Below, piece by piece: positions 52,450 to 61,117 of a stretch of DNA of 64,000 bases. The stretch lies in contig CAYXGF010000001.1 of NCBI GenBank assembly GCA_964464465.1, positions 34,025 to 98,024 on the forward strand, given 5' to 3'. The first letter of the stretch is position 1. Each line of letters starts with the position of its first letter. Origin of the DNA: UBA940 sp964464465. GTDB taxonomy: Bacteria; Bacteroidota; Bacteroidia; Bacteroidales; Rikenellaceae. The position numbers and the translations under genes are program-made. A model generated the notes under the pieces. It ran no database searches. It was not told the origin of the DNA and saw only the letters and a list, made by a program, of their open reading frames with translations.

Positions 52450-52980
52450 ATGACACTTTCTGAAATTCTTTTCCGTCGTCGCAGTGTGCGCCGGTTCGAA
52501 AACCGAAAGGTGCCCGGACAGGTCATGGACGCCGTAATAAAGGCCGCCCTGACGGCTCCATCTTCGAAAAACACCCGTTCGACACGTTTCATGGTTGTAG
52601 AAAAGCCCGAACTGCTCGAACAGATTTCGCAGATGCGCGACAGCGGCGCGGCATTCGTCAAGGACGCACCGTGCGCCGTAGTGGTTCTCGGAGATGCAGC
52701 CCTGACCGATTTGTGGGTGGACAACTGCGCCATCTCGGCCACAATCCTGCAACTGGCAGCCGAAGAACAGGGTCTCGGCTCGTGCTGGGTGCACGTAAAC
52801 GGCCGTCCGCGTAAAAAGGCGGAACCGGACAAAGGCACGGCAGCGGAATATCTCCGCACGGTGCTGCCGATTCCCGCGACATGGAATCCGCTGTGCGTGG
52901 TGGCTCTCGGCTATGCCGCGGACTACCCCGCCCCGCACTCGCAGCACGACGATTCGGATATGGTGCTGCATATAGATTAA
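52450..52980 (+). CDS. Nitroreductase-family FMN oxidoreductase
   Basis: A 176-aa NAD(P)H- and FMN-dependent reductase. N-terminal FMN-binding motif RRRSVRRFENRKV (residues 9-21), APSSKNTRSTRF for the flavin phosphate and the C-terminal WNPLCVVALGYA segment. Short form of the family, dimer expected. The physiological substrate (quinone, nitro compound or flavin) cannot be told. Transcribed alone, with a strong terminator. Confidence 0.92.
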   Translation: MTLSEILFRRRSVRRFENRKVPGQVMDAVIKAALTAPSSKNTRSTRFMVVEKPELLEQISQMRDSGAAFVKDAPCAVVVLGDAALTDLWVDNCAISATILQLAAEEQGLGSCWVHVNGRPRKKAEPDKGTAAEYLRTVLPIPATWNPLCVVALGYAADYPAPHSQHDDSDMVLHID

Positions 52981-53003
52981 GGACGCTGCGAAGCGAAAAA
53001 AAC

Positions 53004-53036
53004 GAAAGTCCCGCATAAAAAACATGCGGGACTTTC
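53004..53036 (+). terminator. Terminator between nitroreductase and MBL genes
   Basis: 13-bp stem GAAAGTCCCGCAT with complement, 7-nt A-rich loop; serves two convergent genes. Confidence 0.75.
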
Positions 53037-53057
53037 ATCTATATGTACATGTGACTC

Positions 53058-53762
53058 TTATTCCATCGGTCTTATCCGCATCTCAACCCCGGGAATCTCA
53101 CCGACGAGCTTTTCCAGCAACTCCAAATCCGTCCGGTGCTCTACCTGACCGTAGTGATACGGGTAGAAAATCTTAGGACGGATGGCGGCCACAGCCCGGG
53201 CGGCCTGTTGCTCCGTCATGGTGTATGGCTGGTTGACCGGCAGAAAAGCGATATCTATATCGCGCAGAGCAAGCATCTGAGGCGTCGGCTCGCCGTCGCC
53301 GGCTATATAAATCCGCGTGCCGTCGAGCGTGAGGATATAACCGTTGTCGCGACCCTCGGGATGGAAGTCCGTATGTCCGGCGGTTGTATTGTATGCGGGA
53401 ACGGCATGCACGGAGGCATATCCGAGGTCGACACTATCGCCGTTATGCAGGACGGTGCCGCGGCCGAGAGAGGCGAAACACTCCTCGGTGAGAACTATAC
53501 TCGTATCATCCTTGCCGAGCGCCTCCACAGCAGCCGCATCGAAATGGTCATAATGCGCGTGAGTGAAAAGAATAAGGTCCGCACGCGGCTGTGCGGCATA
53601 ATCGGCATTGCTGTTCACCGGATCGACATAAATCTGGCGGCCGCAGAACGATAAGGCCAGAGAGGCGTGAGCGAAAAATCTTATTTCCAGCTCCCTGCCG
53701 GAAGATGTCGACAATATGTCGGACGGAAAAGGATATTCCCCGAAGCGGTTGGATACAGTCAT
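53058..53762 (-). CDS. Metallo-beta-lactamase-fold hydrolase
   Basis: A 234-aa MBL-fold protein resembling the UlaG/UPF0173 group of metal-dependent hydrolases. The metal motif is THAHYDHFD (His68, His70, Asp72, His73), with AGHTDFHPEG, IAGDGE (Asp) and the late His in YPYHYGQ. Substrate unknown. Start 53762 is set by the predicted transcription start near 53780. Preceded by a complete promoter of its own. Confidence 0.88.
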   Translation of the reverse strand: MTVSNRFGEYPFPSDILSTSSGRELEIRFFAHASLALSFCGRQIYVDPVNSNADYAAQPRADLILFTHAHYDHFDAAAVEALGKDDTSIVLTEECFASLGRGTVLHNGDSVDLGYASVHAVPAYNTTAGHTDFHPEGRDNGYILTLDGTRIYIAGDGEPTPQMLALRDIDIAFLPVNQPYTMTEQQAARAVAAIRPKIFYPYHYGQVEHRTDLELLEKLVGEIPGVEMRIRPME

Positions 53763-53786
53763 AACAAACAATGTATTGATTCGTAC

Positions 53787-53818
53787 CAAATATAATAATT
53801 TTTCCGTTCGGCTGCAAA
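53787..53818 (-). promoter_or_regulatory. Predicted MBL gene promoter
   Basis: Minus strand TTTG (53818-53815), 20-nt spacer, TATATTTG (53794-53787): both elements match exactly. It lies downstream of the candidate small RNA's terminator, so the two transcripts are separate. Confidence 0.8.
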
Positions 53819-53837
53819 AAAATGCCCGGCACACGAC

Positions 53838-53950
53838 AAAAAGAGCGGTGCGCCAATCCGGAAAGAAAGGCGCACCTGAACTACTAGTACGATTATTTAT
53901 TATGAAAAACTGTTTACCTCGGAATCCCGGTTAGTGGATTCTTTCGGTTA
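53838..53950 (-). ncRNA. Candidate small RNA, about 110 nt
   Basis: A transcription unit without an ORF. The promoter is at 53957-53987; the end is an 8-bp hairpin (GGTGCGCC at 53876-53869 paired with GGCGCACC at 53854-53847, minus strand) followed by GCTC and five Ts (53842-53838). The 5' part contains a small hairpin GAATCC/GGATTC and two CTAACC copies, then an AU-rich single-stranded middle. No match to a known RNA family comes to mind. Confidence 0.5.
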
Positions 53951-53956
53951 GCGCCA

Positions 53957-53987
53957 CAAAAGTATAAAATTAAAAGCAAAATCCAAC
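53957..53987 (-). promoter_or_regulatory. Predicted promoter of the candidate small RNA
   Basis: Minus strand GTTG (53987-53984), 19-nt spacer, TACTTTTG (53964-53957); start near 53950. Confidence 0.6.
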
Positions 53988-54040
53988 TGTTCGGGGAACA
54001 ATTTTCATCACCCAAACCTTTTCACATCATATTTGTGAAC

Positions 54041-54072
54041 AAAAAGGAACTTCCCGGAATCCGGGAAGTTCC
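54041..54072 (-). terminator. Terminator of pta-ackA
   Basis: Perfect 12-bp stem GGAACTTCCCGG with 3-nt loop followed by five Ts on the minus strand, 25 bp after ackA. Confidence 0.88.
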
Positions 54073-54097
54073 ATATGAAACATGCCTGTCGTGTTAT

Positions 54098-55315
54098 TTA
54101 CCGGCCTTTTGCGCTTACTATGTCGAACGTGTCGCGGGCAATCATCCTCTCCTCGTCGGTCGGAATAACAGCCACCTTGACTCTGGACTCCGGTTTGGAA
54201 ATCAGTTTGTCCACTCCGCGAGTTCCGCGGTTGGCCTCCTCGTCGAACTCGACGCCCATCAATTCCAGTCCGCGGCAGCAGTTGCGGCGGAATCTGTCGT
54301 TATTCTCGCCAACACCGCCCGTAAACACAATCATGTCGACACCGCCCATCTCGGCAGCATATTCGCCGATGAACTTTCTGACACGACCCTCGTACATGGC
54401 CAGAGCAAGAACAGCTTTCCGGTCGCCGGCCTGTGCGGCAGCGTCGATATCGCGCATGTCCGAAGACAGGGACGTGATGCCGAGCACGCCCGACTTCTTG
54501 TTTATCAAATCATTGGCCTGCGCTGTATCCATATTCTCCTTCTCCATGACATAGAGCAGCGCGCTGGGGTCGAGATTTCCGCAGCGGGTACCCATCATAA
54601 GTCCGTCCACGGGAGAGAATCCCATGGAGGTATCGAGCGAGCGTCCATCCTTCACGGCCGTCACGGAGGCTCCGTTGCCGATGTGACAGGTTATGATGCG
54701 GGAATTGCCCAAATCAAGTCCTGCCAGCTCGGCTCCGCGGGTCGCGACGAACTTGTGGCTGGTGCCGTGGAAGCCGTACTTGCGGACACGGTAATCGGTG
54801 TAATATTTGTACGGCAGGGCGAACATGTAGTTCTCCGCCGGTATGGTCTGATGGAACGAGGTGTCGAACGCGGTCACCTGCGGAACGTCGGGCAGCAGCT
54901 CCGAGATGGACATTATACCTTCCAGACTGGCAGGATTGTGCAGGGGGGCGAGTTCGCAGCAGCTGCGTATCTTCTCTATCACGTCGCTGTCCACGAGCGC
55001 GCTGCCGTGGAAATACTCTCCGCCGTGAGCGACCCTGTGACCTACGGCGCCGATTTCGTTAAGCGAACCTACTACGCCGTGCCCGGAATCGGTTATGGCA
55101 TCGATAATCATCTTTATGCCTTTCGTATGGTTGGGAATAGGGCACGCGGTTTCGAGAACCTTGCCGCACGATGTCTTGTGCGTCAGGAGTCCCTCGGGAA
55201 GACCTATTCGTTCCACCTGACCTTTGGCCAGAAGAGCGGAAGCATCGCACCGGGTCATGTCCATGACCTGATACTTTATCGAGGAGCTTCCGCAGTTGAG
55301 CACTAATATTATCAT
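54098..55315 (-). CDS. ackA: Acetate kinase
   Basis: Interconverts acetyl phosphate and acetate with ATP formation, the energy-yielding end of acetate fermentation; 405 aa. Begins with the phosphate-binding LVLNCGSSSIKYQVMD, contains HRVAHGGE, FDTSFHQTIP, GFHGTSHKFV (substrate/metal region with the catalytic Arg nearby) and FTGGVGEN near the C-terminus. Lies 21 bp after pta on the same strand. Confidence 0.98.
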   Translation of the reverse strand: MIILVLNCGSSSIKYQVMDMTRCDASALLAKGQVERIGLPEGLLTHKTSCGKVLETACPIPNHTKGIKMIIDAITDSGHGVVGSLNEIGAVGHRVAHGGEYFHGSALVDSDVIEKIRSCCELAPLHNPASLEGIMSISELLPDVPQVTAFDTSFHQTIPAENYMFALPYKYYTDYRVRKYGFHGTSHKFVATRGAELAGLDLGNSRIITCHIGNGASVTAVKDGRSLDTSMGFSPVDGLMMGTRCGNLDPSALLYVMEKENMDTAQANDLINKKSGVLGITSLSSDMRDIDAAAQAGDRKAVLALAMYEGRVRKFIGEYAAEMGGVDMIVFTGGVGENNDRFRRNCCRGLELMGVEFDEEANRGTRGVDKLISKPESRVKVAVIPTDEERMIARDTFDIVSAKGR

Positions 55316-55336
55316 TGCTGTGATTCTTTTATTTGG

Positions 55337-56338
55337 TTATTTCTGTGCCGTCTGACAAACCGTGATGGCGATAAGGTCCACTATGTCCTCCACCGAACAG
55401 CCGCGCGAGAGGTCGTTTATCGGAGCCGCCATACCCTGCAATACGGGTCCCACGGCCTGTGCGTGGGCCATGCGCTGCACGAGTTTGTACGCTATATTGC
55501 CTACTTCCAGAGTCGGGAACACGAGCACGTTGGCGCGGCCGGCCACATCGCTGCCGGGAGCTTTCTTGGCCGCAACCGACGGAACAATGGAGGCATCGGC
55601 CTGCAATTCGCCGTCGATGGCGATGTCGGGAGCACTCTGACGGGCTATTCGCGTAGCCTCGACAACCTTGTCGACCATAGGGTGCTTGGCAGACCCCTTG
55701 GTCGAGAAACTGAGCATCGCGACACGCGGCTCGATACCGGCTATGTCGCGGGCCGTACGGGCCGTGGCCACGGCTATCTCGGCGAGCTGCTCGGCCGTCG
55801 GGTCGGGATGCACCGCGCAGTCGGCGAACACCATCAGACCGTCGTCACCGAACTGCCGGTCAGGAATATTCATTATGAACGCTCCGGAGACAACGCTGCA
55901 TCCGGGTTTAGTCTTCACATACTGGAATGCGGGCCTGAGAACATCGCCCGTGGCATTGTCGGCTCCGGCAACCTCTCCGTCGGCATCGCCGGCCTTTATC
56001 ATTATCGCAGCCAGATAGAGAGGGTCCATGAGCTGCTGGGCGGCAACCTCCTCCGTAACTCCTTTCGAACCTCGGATGGAGACCATAAGACGAACGTAAT
56101 CGTCCTTCCTGGGGTTTGCGGCCGGGTCGACAATCGTCGCCTGTCCGATATTTTTCAGTCCCAGGCTCCCGGCAAGAGAGGTGATTTCTTCGGGATTGCC
56201 TATCAGGATAATCTGTGCGAGACCCGTCTCTATCGCCTTGTCCGCGGCTTTCAGGGTTCTCTCTTCCGTTGCTTCCGGAAGCACTATGCGGCTTTTTATC
56301 GAGGTCGCTTTGCTTTTAATCTGTTCAATGAGTTCCAT
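55337..56338 (-). CDS. pta: Phosphate acetyltransferase
   Basis: Converts acetyl-CoA to acetyl phosphate; 333 aa, the short form without the N-terminal DRTGG and P-loop domains. RIVLPEATEERTLKAADKAI is the N-terminal core, and GAFIMNIPDRQFGDDGLMVF and AMLSFSTKGSAKHPMVDKV the phosphate-binding and catalytic region. First gene of the pta-ackA pair, with a TAATTTTG promoter. Confidence 0.97.
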   Translation of the reverse strand: MELIEQIKSKATSIKSRIVLPEATEERTLKAADKAIETGLAQIILIGNPEEITSLAGSLGLKNIGQATIVDPAANPRKDDYVRLMVSIRGSKGVTEEVAAQQLMDPLYLAAIMIKAGDADGEVAGADNATGDVLRPAFQYVKTKPGCSVVSGAFIMNIPDRQFGDDGLMVFADCAVHPDPTAEQLAEIAVATARTARDIAGIEPRVAMLSFSTKGSAKHPMVDKVVEATRIARQSAPDIAIDGELQADASIVPSVAAKKAPGSDVAGRANVLVFPTLEVGNIAYKLVQRMAHAQAVGPVLQGMAAPINDLSRGCSVEDIVDLIAITVCQTAQK

Positions 56339-56388
56339 TGCTTTGTGTAAAATATGTTTGAATCCCCGCTCTTACGGCGGAAAGTGTG

Positions 56389-56396
56389 CAAAATTA
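56389..56396 (-). promoter_or_regulatory. Predicted pta-ackA promoter -7 element
   Basis: Minus-strand TAATTTTG; start near 56382, a leader of ~45 nt. Confidence 0.55.
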
Positions 56397-56404
56397 CTCT
56401 TTTT

Positions 56405-56440
56405 AGACAAATATCGGAAGCGCTTTTCCGATATTTTTTC
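56405..56440 (-). terminator. Hairpin between response regulator and pta
   Basis: 11-bp stem AAATATCGGAA with 6-nt loop; T6 on the plus strand and TTTGTCT on the minus. Probably ends the response-regulator transcript. The region 56441-56620 is GC-rich with short palindromes, one of which (CGTGCTCCGCAGGCTGC on the minus strand) resembles part of MITE-like copy C. Confidence 0.5.
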
Positions 56441-56620
56441 AGGGAATCATATATTTACGCCGAATCGTCGGCATTCGGTTCACAACGGTCCTGCGGCATA
56501 CGGGCCGCAGCCTGCGGAGCACGTTTCTTCCGCGGGACTCCGCCGCCCGAGGCTGCGTGTCGTTCGGTGTGCCGATACCGTGTCACCTCCGGGGTATGGC
56601 CGCCTTTTTCAAAAGCCCGC

Positions 56621-57289
56621 TCAGTCCTCGTATTTGTAGCCCACGCCCTTGACCGTCACCACATGCCGCTCGCCGATGCGTTTGCGGAGGTTGCGCACGT
56701 GGACGTCTATGGTGCGCTCGCCGACAACGACGTCGCTGCCCCACACCCTGTCGTAAATCTCCTCGCGGGTGAATAGTTTCCCGGGCTTGGAGAGCAGCAG
56801 GCAGAGCAGAGAGAACTCCTTGCGCGGAAGAACTATATTCTCGCCGTTCTTCGTGACGACATGCCGCTCCCGGTCCACCGCGACGGTGTGGCAGGCCGAA
56901 GAGTCGGGCTGCATGGGGTCTATACGTTTGAGGATGGCCCTTATGCGGGTCATCAGCACGTTCATCTTGATAGGCTTGCTGATATAGTCGTCGGCCCCGC
57001 TGTCGAAACCCTCGATAAGCGACTCGTCCTCGCCCCGGGCCGACAGAAACACGATTACCGTATCGCTGAGCGACGGGTCGCTGCGAATCTCACGGCACGT
57101 GGCGAATCCGTCCTTGCGCGGCATCATCACGTCGAGCAGTATCATGTGCGGCTTGACATCCGCGGCAATACGCACGGCGCTCTCCCCATCGGACGCGGTA
57201 TGGACCTGATAGCCCTCCTTGCGCAGGTTGTAGCCTACGAATTCCAGTATATCCGTCTCATCGTCCACCAGCAGAATACGGTAGCTCAT
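56621..57289 (-). CDS. OmpR/PhoB-family response regulator
   Basis: A 222-aa two-component regulator. The receiver domain (1-120) has acidic pocket DDE (9-11), phospho-acceptor Asp53 in LLDVMMP, Ser/Ala in FLSARG and Lys in ISKP. The C-terminal winged helix (about 130-220) reads LLCLLLSKPGKLFTREEIYD and TIDVHVRNLRKRIG, and ends VTVKGVGYKYED, typical of PhoB. No histidine kinase gene is adjacent. Start 57289 follows the predicted transcription start near 57308; an ATG at 57307 would be leaderless. Confidence 0.94.
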   Translation of the reverse strand: MSYRILLVDDETDILEFVGYNLRKEGYQVHTASDGESAVRIAADVKPHMILLDVMMPRKDGFATCREIRSDPSLSDTVIVFLSARGEDESLIEGFDSGADDYISKPIKMNVLMTRIRAILKRIDPMQPDSSACHTVAVDRERHVVTKNGENIVLPRKEFSLLCLLLSKPGKLFTREEIYDRVWGSDVVVGERTIDVHVRNLRKRIGERHVVTVKGVGYKYED

Positions 57290-57314
57290 TTCGTGTTTGT
57301 TTTTCAAGAGGCTA

Positions 57315-57347
57315 CAAATTTAAACATTTTTTCCGCACACAGCCAAA
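57315..57347 (-). promoter_or_regulatory. Predicted response-regulator promoter
   Basis: Minus strand TTTG (57347-57344), 21-nt spacer, TAAATTTG (57322-57315). Both elements match consensus. Confidence 0.75.
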
Positions 57348-57397
57348 AGCGATACCAAAATGTTGCCGTTTTATTAGGCGGATTGAGTTTTTTGAGG

Positions 57398-57405
57398 TAA
57401 CTTTG
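57398..57405 (+). promoter_or_regulatory. Predicted DUF349 gene promoter -7 element
   Basis: TAACTTTG; start near 57412, about 45 nt before the start codon. No clear TTTG at -33. Confidence 0.5.
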
Positions 57406-57460
57406 CACATTGCCGCGACATTTGTCGGGCGTGTGTTGTACTCTTTATTTAGGAATGACA

Positions 57461-59407
57461 ATGGCTACTGAAAAATCTACTCAGCAGGTTCAGCAGGAAC
57501 CCGACGAGGCGACCGCCGTAAGAAACGGAGGCCCCATGTCCGCAGAACCTATTACGGAAGAAAACATCGAAACCGCCGCCGAAGACGATATGGATTCGGG
57601 CCTGGATTTCTCGGACGAGGACGCGAGGCTCGCTGCCGCGGCCCTGGACTCGGACGAAGAGGGCGAGACGGAAGACGACAACAGCGAAACGTCACAGGCC
57701 ACGGGTATCGACCTGTCATCCAAAAGCAAGGAGGAACTGGTTCTTATGCTCGAAGAGCTTCTGGCATCCAAACCGGTACAGACACTCCGCCCTGATGTTG
57801 AGGCCATAAAGATAGCATTCTACAAGAAGCACCGCAGCGAGACCGAGGCACGCAGAAAGGCGTTCGTCGAGGCAGGCGGCGCGGCCGAGGATTTCGCTCC
57901 GGAGGCCGACGCTTCCGAGGCAAGGCTCAAAGAGGCTGTGGCGGAATACCGGCACCGCAGGGACGAGTTCTCCTCGGGACAGGAGAAAATCAAGCAGAAC
58001 AACCTGAAAGTCAAGTTGGAGATAATCGACGAGCTCAAACGGCTCATCGACAGCGGCGAGACCGTGGGACACACTTTCTCCTCGTTCCGCGAGTTGCAGA
58101 ACAGATGGAAAGAGACCGGTCCCGTACCGCAGGCCAGCGTCAAGGACCTGTGGGAGACATACAATCTGTATGTCGAGAATTTCTACGGCATAATCAAGAT
58201 AAACAAGGAGTTGCGCGACCTCGACCTCAAACGCAACCTCGAAACCAAACTCTCGCTCTGCGAGGCCGCCGAGGCACTCGTTCTGGAACCGTCGACAGTG
58301 GAGGCGTTCCACAAGCTGCAAAAACTGCACGAACAGTGGAGGGAGACGGGTCCCGTGGCCGTGGAATACAAGGAGCAGCTGTGGGAGCGTTTCAGGGAGG
58401 CCAGCGCACGCATCAACAAACAGCATCAGCAGTATTTCGACGACATAAAGGCCGAACAGAAAAAGAATCTCGAACTCAAAACCTCGCTGTGCGAGCAGAC
58501 CGAGGCCCTGGCCGACACGCCGGCTGCTTCGCGCAAGGAGTGGAATAAGGCCTCCGCAAGGCTGCTCGAAATACAGAAAATCTGGAAAACCATAGGGTTC
58601 GCACCCAAAAAAGACAATACACGAATCTACGAGCGGTTCCGCGCCGCATGCGACAGATTCTTCGAACAGAAAAGAGTGTTCTACGTCCGTCTCAAAGAGG
58701 AGATGGAGCAGAACCTGCGCCTCAAAACCGAAATCTGCGAGCAGGCCGAGGCCATAATGAACTCCGAGGAGTGGAAAAAGACGAGCGAGGAGCTCATCGC
58801 CCTGCAAAAACGCTGGAAGGAGATAGGCACCGTTCCGCGCCGTTACTCGGATGCCGTGTGGAAAAGATTCCGCGCCGCATGCGACACTTTCTTCGAGAAC
58901 AAGTCCAAACATTTCTCGTCGGTCGACCAGCAGTACAAGGCAAATCTGGAAAGCAAGCGCGCGCTTCTGGCCGAAATCGCCGAGAGCGGATTCGAGAACG
59001 TGGATTTCGAGACCATAAAGAACTTCCAGCGCAGGTGGAGCGAGATAGGTTTCGTGCCCATCAAAAGCAAGGACGCGTTGCAGAAAGAGTACAAGGAGGC
59101 GGTCGACAAACTCTTCGCCTCGCTGCGCGGCGGCGAACACAGCCGCGGCATGGAGCGTTTCCGCGAGAAACTCTCCACGATGAAGGGCGCGGGCGACAAG
59201 CGCATACGTCAGGAACGCGACAAACTCTACAACAAGGTGCGTCAGATGGAATCGGAAATCGCACTGCTGGAAAACAACATAGGGTTCTTCTCCAAATCAT
59301 CCAACGCCGAGGCGATGATACGCGACGTGAAGGAGAAAATAGCCAGAACAAAGGCGGATATGAACGCCGCAATCGAAAAGATAAAACTGATAGACGAGCA
59401 AGAATAA
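57461..59407 (+). CDS. DUF349 repeat protein
   Basis: A 648-aa cytoplasmic protein with a strongly acidic N-terminus (residues ~1-90, many Asp/Glu) and five DUF349 repeats. Each has a W-(K/R)-x2-G-x-V/A-P core: RWKETGPVPQ, QWRETGPVAV, IWKTIGFAPK, RWKEIGTVPR and RWSEIGFVPI, joined by long charged helices. The C-terminal ~60 residues are a predicted coiled coil (MESEIALLENNIGFFS). Proteobacterial DUF349 proteins of this kind are poorly understood. An ATG six bases upstream (57455) is an equal start candidate. Followed by pyrG after 12 bp, so likely co-transcribed. Confidence 0.88.
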   Translation: MATEKSTQQVQQEPDEATAVRNGGPMSAEPITEENIETAAEDDMDSGLDFSDEDARLAAAALDSDEEGETEDDNSETSQATGIDLSSKSKEELVLMLEELLASKPVQTLRPDVEAIKIAFYKKHRSETEARRKAFVEAGGAAEDFAPEADASEARLKEAVAEYRHRRDEFSSGQEKIKQNNLKVKLEIIDELKRLIDSGETVGHTFSSFRELQNRWKETGPVPQASVKDLWETYNLYVENFYGIIKINKELRDLDLKRNLETKLSLCEAAEALVLEPSTVEAFHKLQKLHEQWRETGPVAVEYKEQLWERFREASARINKQHQQYFDDIKAEQKKNLELKTSLCEQTEALADTPAASRKEWNKASARLLEIQKIWKTIGFAPKKDNTRIYERFRAACDRFFEQKRVFYVRLKEEMEQNLRLKTEICEQAEAIMNSEEWKKTSEELIALQKRWKEIGTVPRRYSDAVWKRFRAACDTFFENKSKHFSSVDQQYKANLESKRALLAEIAESGFENVDFETIKNFQRRWSEIGFVPIKSKDALQKEYKEAVDKLFASLRGGEHSRGMERFREKLSTMKGAGDKRIRQERDKLYNKVRQMESEIALLENNIGFFSKSSNAEAMIRDVKEKIARTKADMNAAIEKIKLIDEQE

Positions 59408-59419
59408 CAAACATCACAT

Positions 59420-61045
59420 ATGTCGGAAAAGAAAAAACAGACCAAATATATTTTCGTTACAGGAGGCGTGGCCTCTTCGCTGGGAAAAGGAATCATCGCC
59501 GCATCGCTGGCCAGACTGTTGCAGGCCCGCGGATATTCGGTGACCAACCAGAAACTCGACCCCTACGTCAACGTCGACCCCGGAACTCTCAACCCGTACG
59601 AACACGGTGAATGCTACGTCACCGAAGACGGCGCCGAGACGGACCTCGACCTGGGACACTACGAGCGTTTCACCTCAATTCCGACTTCGCAGGCCAACAA
59701 CGTCACCACCGGACGCGTATACCTGAACGTCATCACCAAGGAGCGCCACGGAGACTATCTGGGCAAGACCGTGCAGGTCATCCCGCACATCACGGACGAG
59801 ATAAAAAACAGCATCCTGCGCTTAGGACACAAGAACGACTACGACGTGATAATCACCGAGATAGGCGGCACCGTGGGAGACATCGAGTCACTGCCCTACA
59901 TCGAGGCCGTACGCCAGCTCAGATACTCGCTGGGATACCGCAACACCGCCGTCGTGCATCTGACCCTCATCCCGTACATGGCCGCTTCGGGCGAACTCAA
60001 AACAAAGCCTACGCAACACTCCGTGAAGGCATTGCAGGAGAGCGGTCTGCAACCCGACATCCTCGTACTGCGCACGGAGAAACACCTCTCGGACGACATC
60101 AAGCGCAAGGTGGCGCTTTTCTGCAACGTGGACCAGAACGCGGTGATGGAGTCGGTGGATGTTCCGACAATCTACGAGGTGCCGCTTAAAATGCACCAGC
60201 AGCATCTGGACGAAGTGGCTCTCGCCAAACTCGACCTGCCGGCCATACACGAGCCGGACATGGATTCGTGGCGCGAGTTCGTAGAACGCATCAAGAACCC
60301 GAAACGCGAGATAGACATAGCGCTGGTGGGAAAATACACCGAACTGCCCGACGCATACAAGTCCATCTGCGAATCGTTCATACACGCCGGGGCGGACAAC
60401 CATGTCAAGGTCAAGCTCAGATATGTAAATTCCGAACTTCTGACAGCGGAGAACATACACGACAACCTCTCGGCCATGAAGGGTATCCTGGTCGCTCCGG
60501 GATTCGGCCACAGAGGCATCGAGGGCAAGATTCTCGCCGTCAGGTACGCCCGCGAAAACAACATCCCGTTCCTGGGAATATGTCTGGGCATGCAGTGCGC
60601 CGTGATAGAGTTCGCACGCAACGTACTGGGTATCAAGGATGCCGATTCGAGCGAGATGTGCGCCACCGCGAATCCGGTGATAGACATCATGGAGGAGCAG
60701 AAAACGGTGCTCGACAAAGGAGGAACGATGCGTCTGGGCGCATATCCGTGCCGTCTGAGCGCAGGAAGCAAAACGGCAGAGGCATACGGCATGGAACTTA
60801 TCTCGGAGCGTCACCGCCACCGTAACGAGTTCAACAACACGTATCTCGAACGGTTCAAGGCGGCAGGCATGGTTCCGGCCGGAATAAATCCCGACTCGGG
60901 ACTTGTCGAGGCTGTGGAGATACCGTCGCATCCGTGGTTCGTCGGCGTACAGTATCATCCGGAGTACAAAAGCACGGTGCTTAATCCGCACCCGCTGTTC
61001 GTGGCATTCGTAAAGGCCGCAATCGACAACGACAAAACGAAATAA
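59420..61045 (+). CDS. pyrG: CTP synthase
   Basis: Glutamine-dependent conversion of UTP to CTP; 541 aa, usual length. The N-terminal synthetase domain has FVTGGVASSLGKGI (P-loop-like, residues 11-24) and QKLDPYVNVDPGTLNPYEHG; the C-terminal class I glutamine amidotransferase has Cys in FLGICLGMQCAV and the His-Glu pair in GVQYHPEYKS. Lies between the DUF349 gene and yidC on one strand. Confidence 0.98.
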   Translation: MSEKKKQTKYIFVTGGVASSLGKGIIAASLARLLQARGYSVTNQKLDPYVNVDPGTLNPYEHGECYVTEDGAETDLDLGHYERFTSIPTSQANNVTTGRVYLNVITKERHGDYLGKTVQVIPHITDEIKNSILRLGHKNDYDVIITEIGGTVGDIESLPYIEAVRQLRYSLGYRNTAVVHLTLIPYMAASGELKTKPTQHSVKALQESGLQPDILVLRTEKHLSDDIKRKVALFCNVDQNAVMESVDVPTIYEVPLKMHQQHLDEVALAKLDLPAIHEPDMDSWREFVERIKNPKREIDIALVGKYTELPDAYKSICESFIHAGADNHVKVKLRYVNSELLTAENIHDNLSAMKGILVAPGFGHRGIEGKILAVRYARENNIPFLGICLGMQCAVIEFARNVLGIKDADSSEMCATANPVIDIMEEQKTVLDKGGTMRLGAYPCRLSAGSKTAEAYGMELISERHRHRNEFNNTYLERFKAAGMVPAGINPDSGLVEAVEIPSHPWFVGVQYHPEYKSTVLNPHPLFVAFVKAAIDNDKTK

Positions 61046-61063
61046 AGAATTTTAAACCTTCAT

Positions 61064-61099
61064 CGGCAGCAAGCTCTCCCGCGGGGGAGCTTGCTGCCG
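61064..61099 (+). other. GC-rich hairpin between pyrG and yidC
   Basis: Stem CGGCAGCAAGCTC (plus three further pairs after a bulge) around a short GCG loop. No T run follows, so it is more likely an mRNA-processing or stability element, or a partial terminator, than a full one. Confidence 0.5.
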
Positions 61100-61117
61100 G
61101 TTAAAGAAAAGACACTG

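Noticed and set aside
52089..52456. Short minus-strand frames in the leader of the 1010-aa lipoprotein gene
   Set aside because: They start upstream of or across the predicted promoter and have no recognisable features; a leader peptide cannot be excluded but is not supported.
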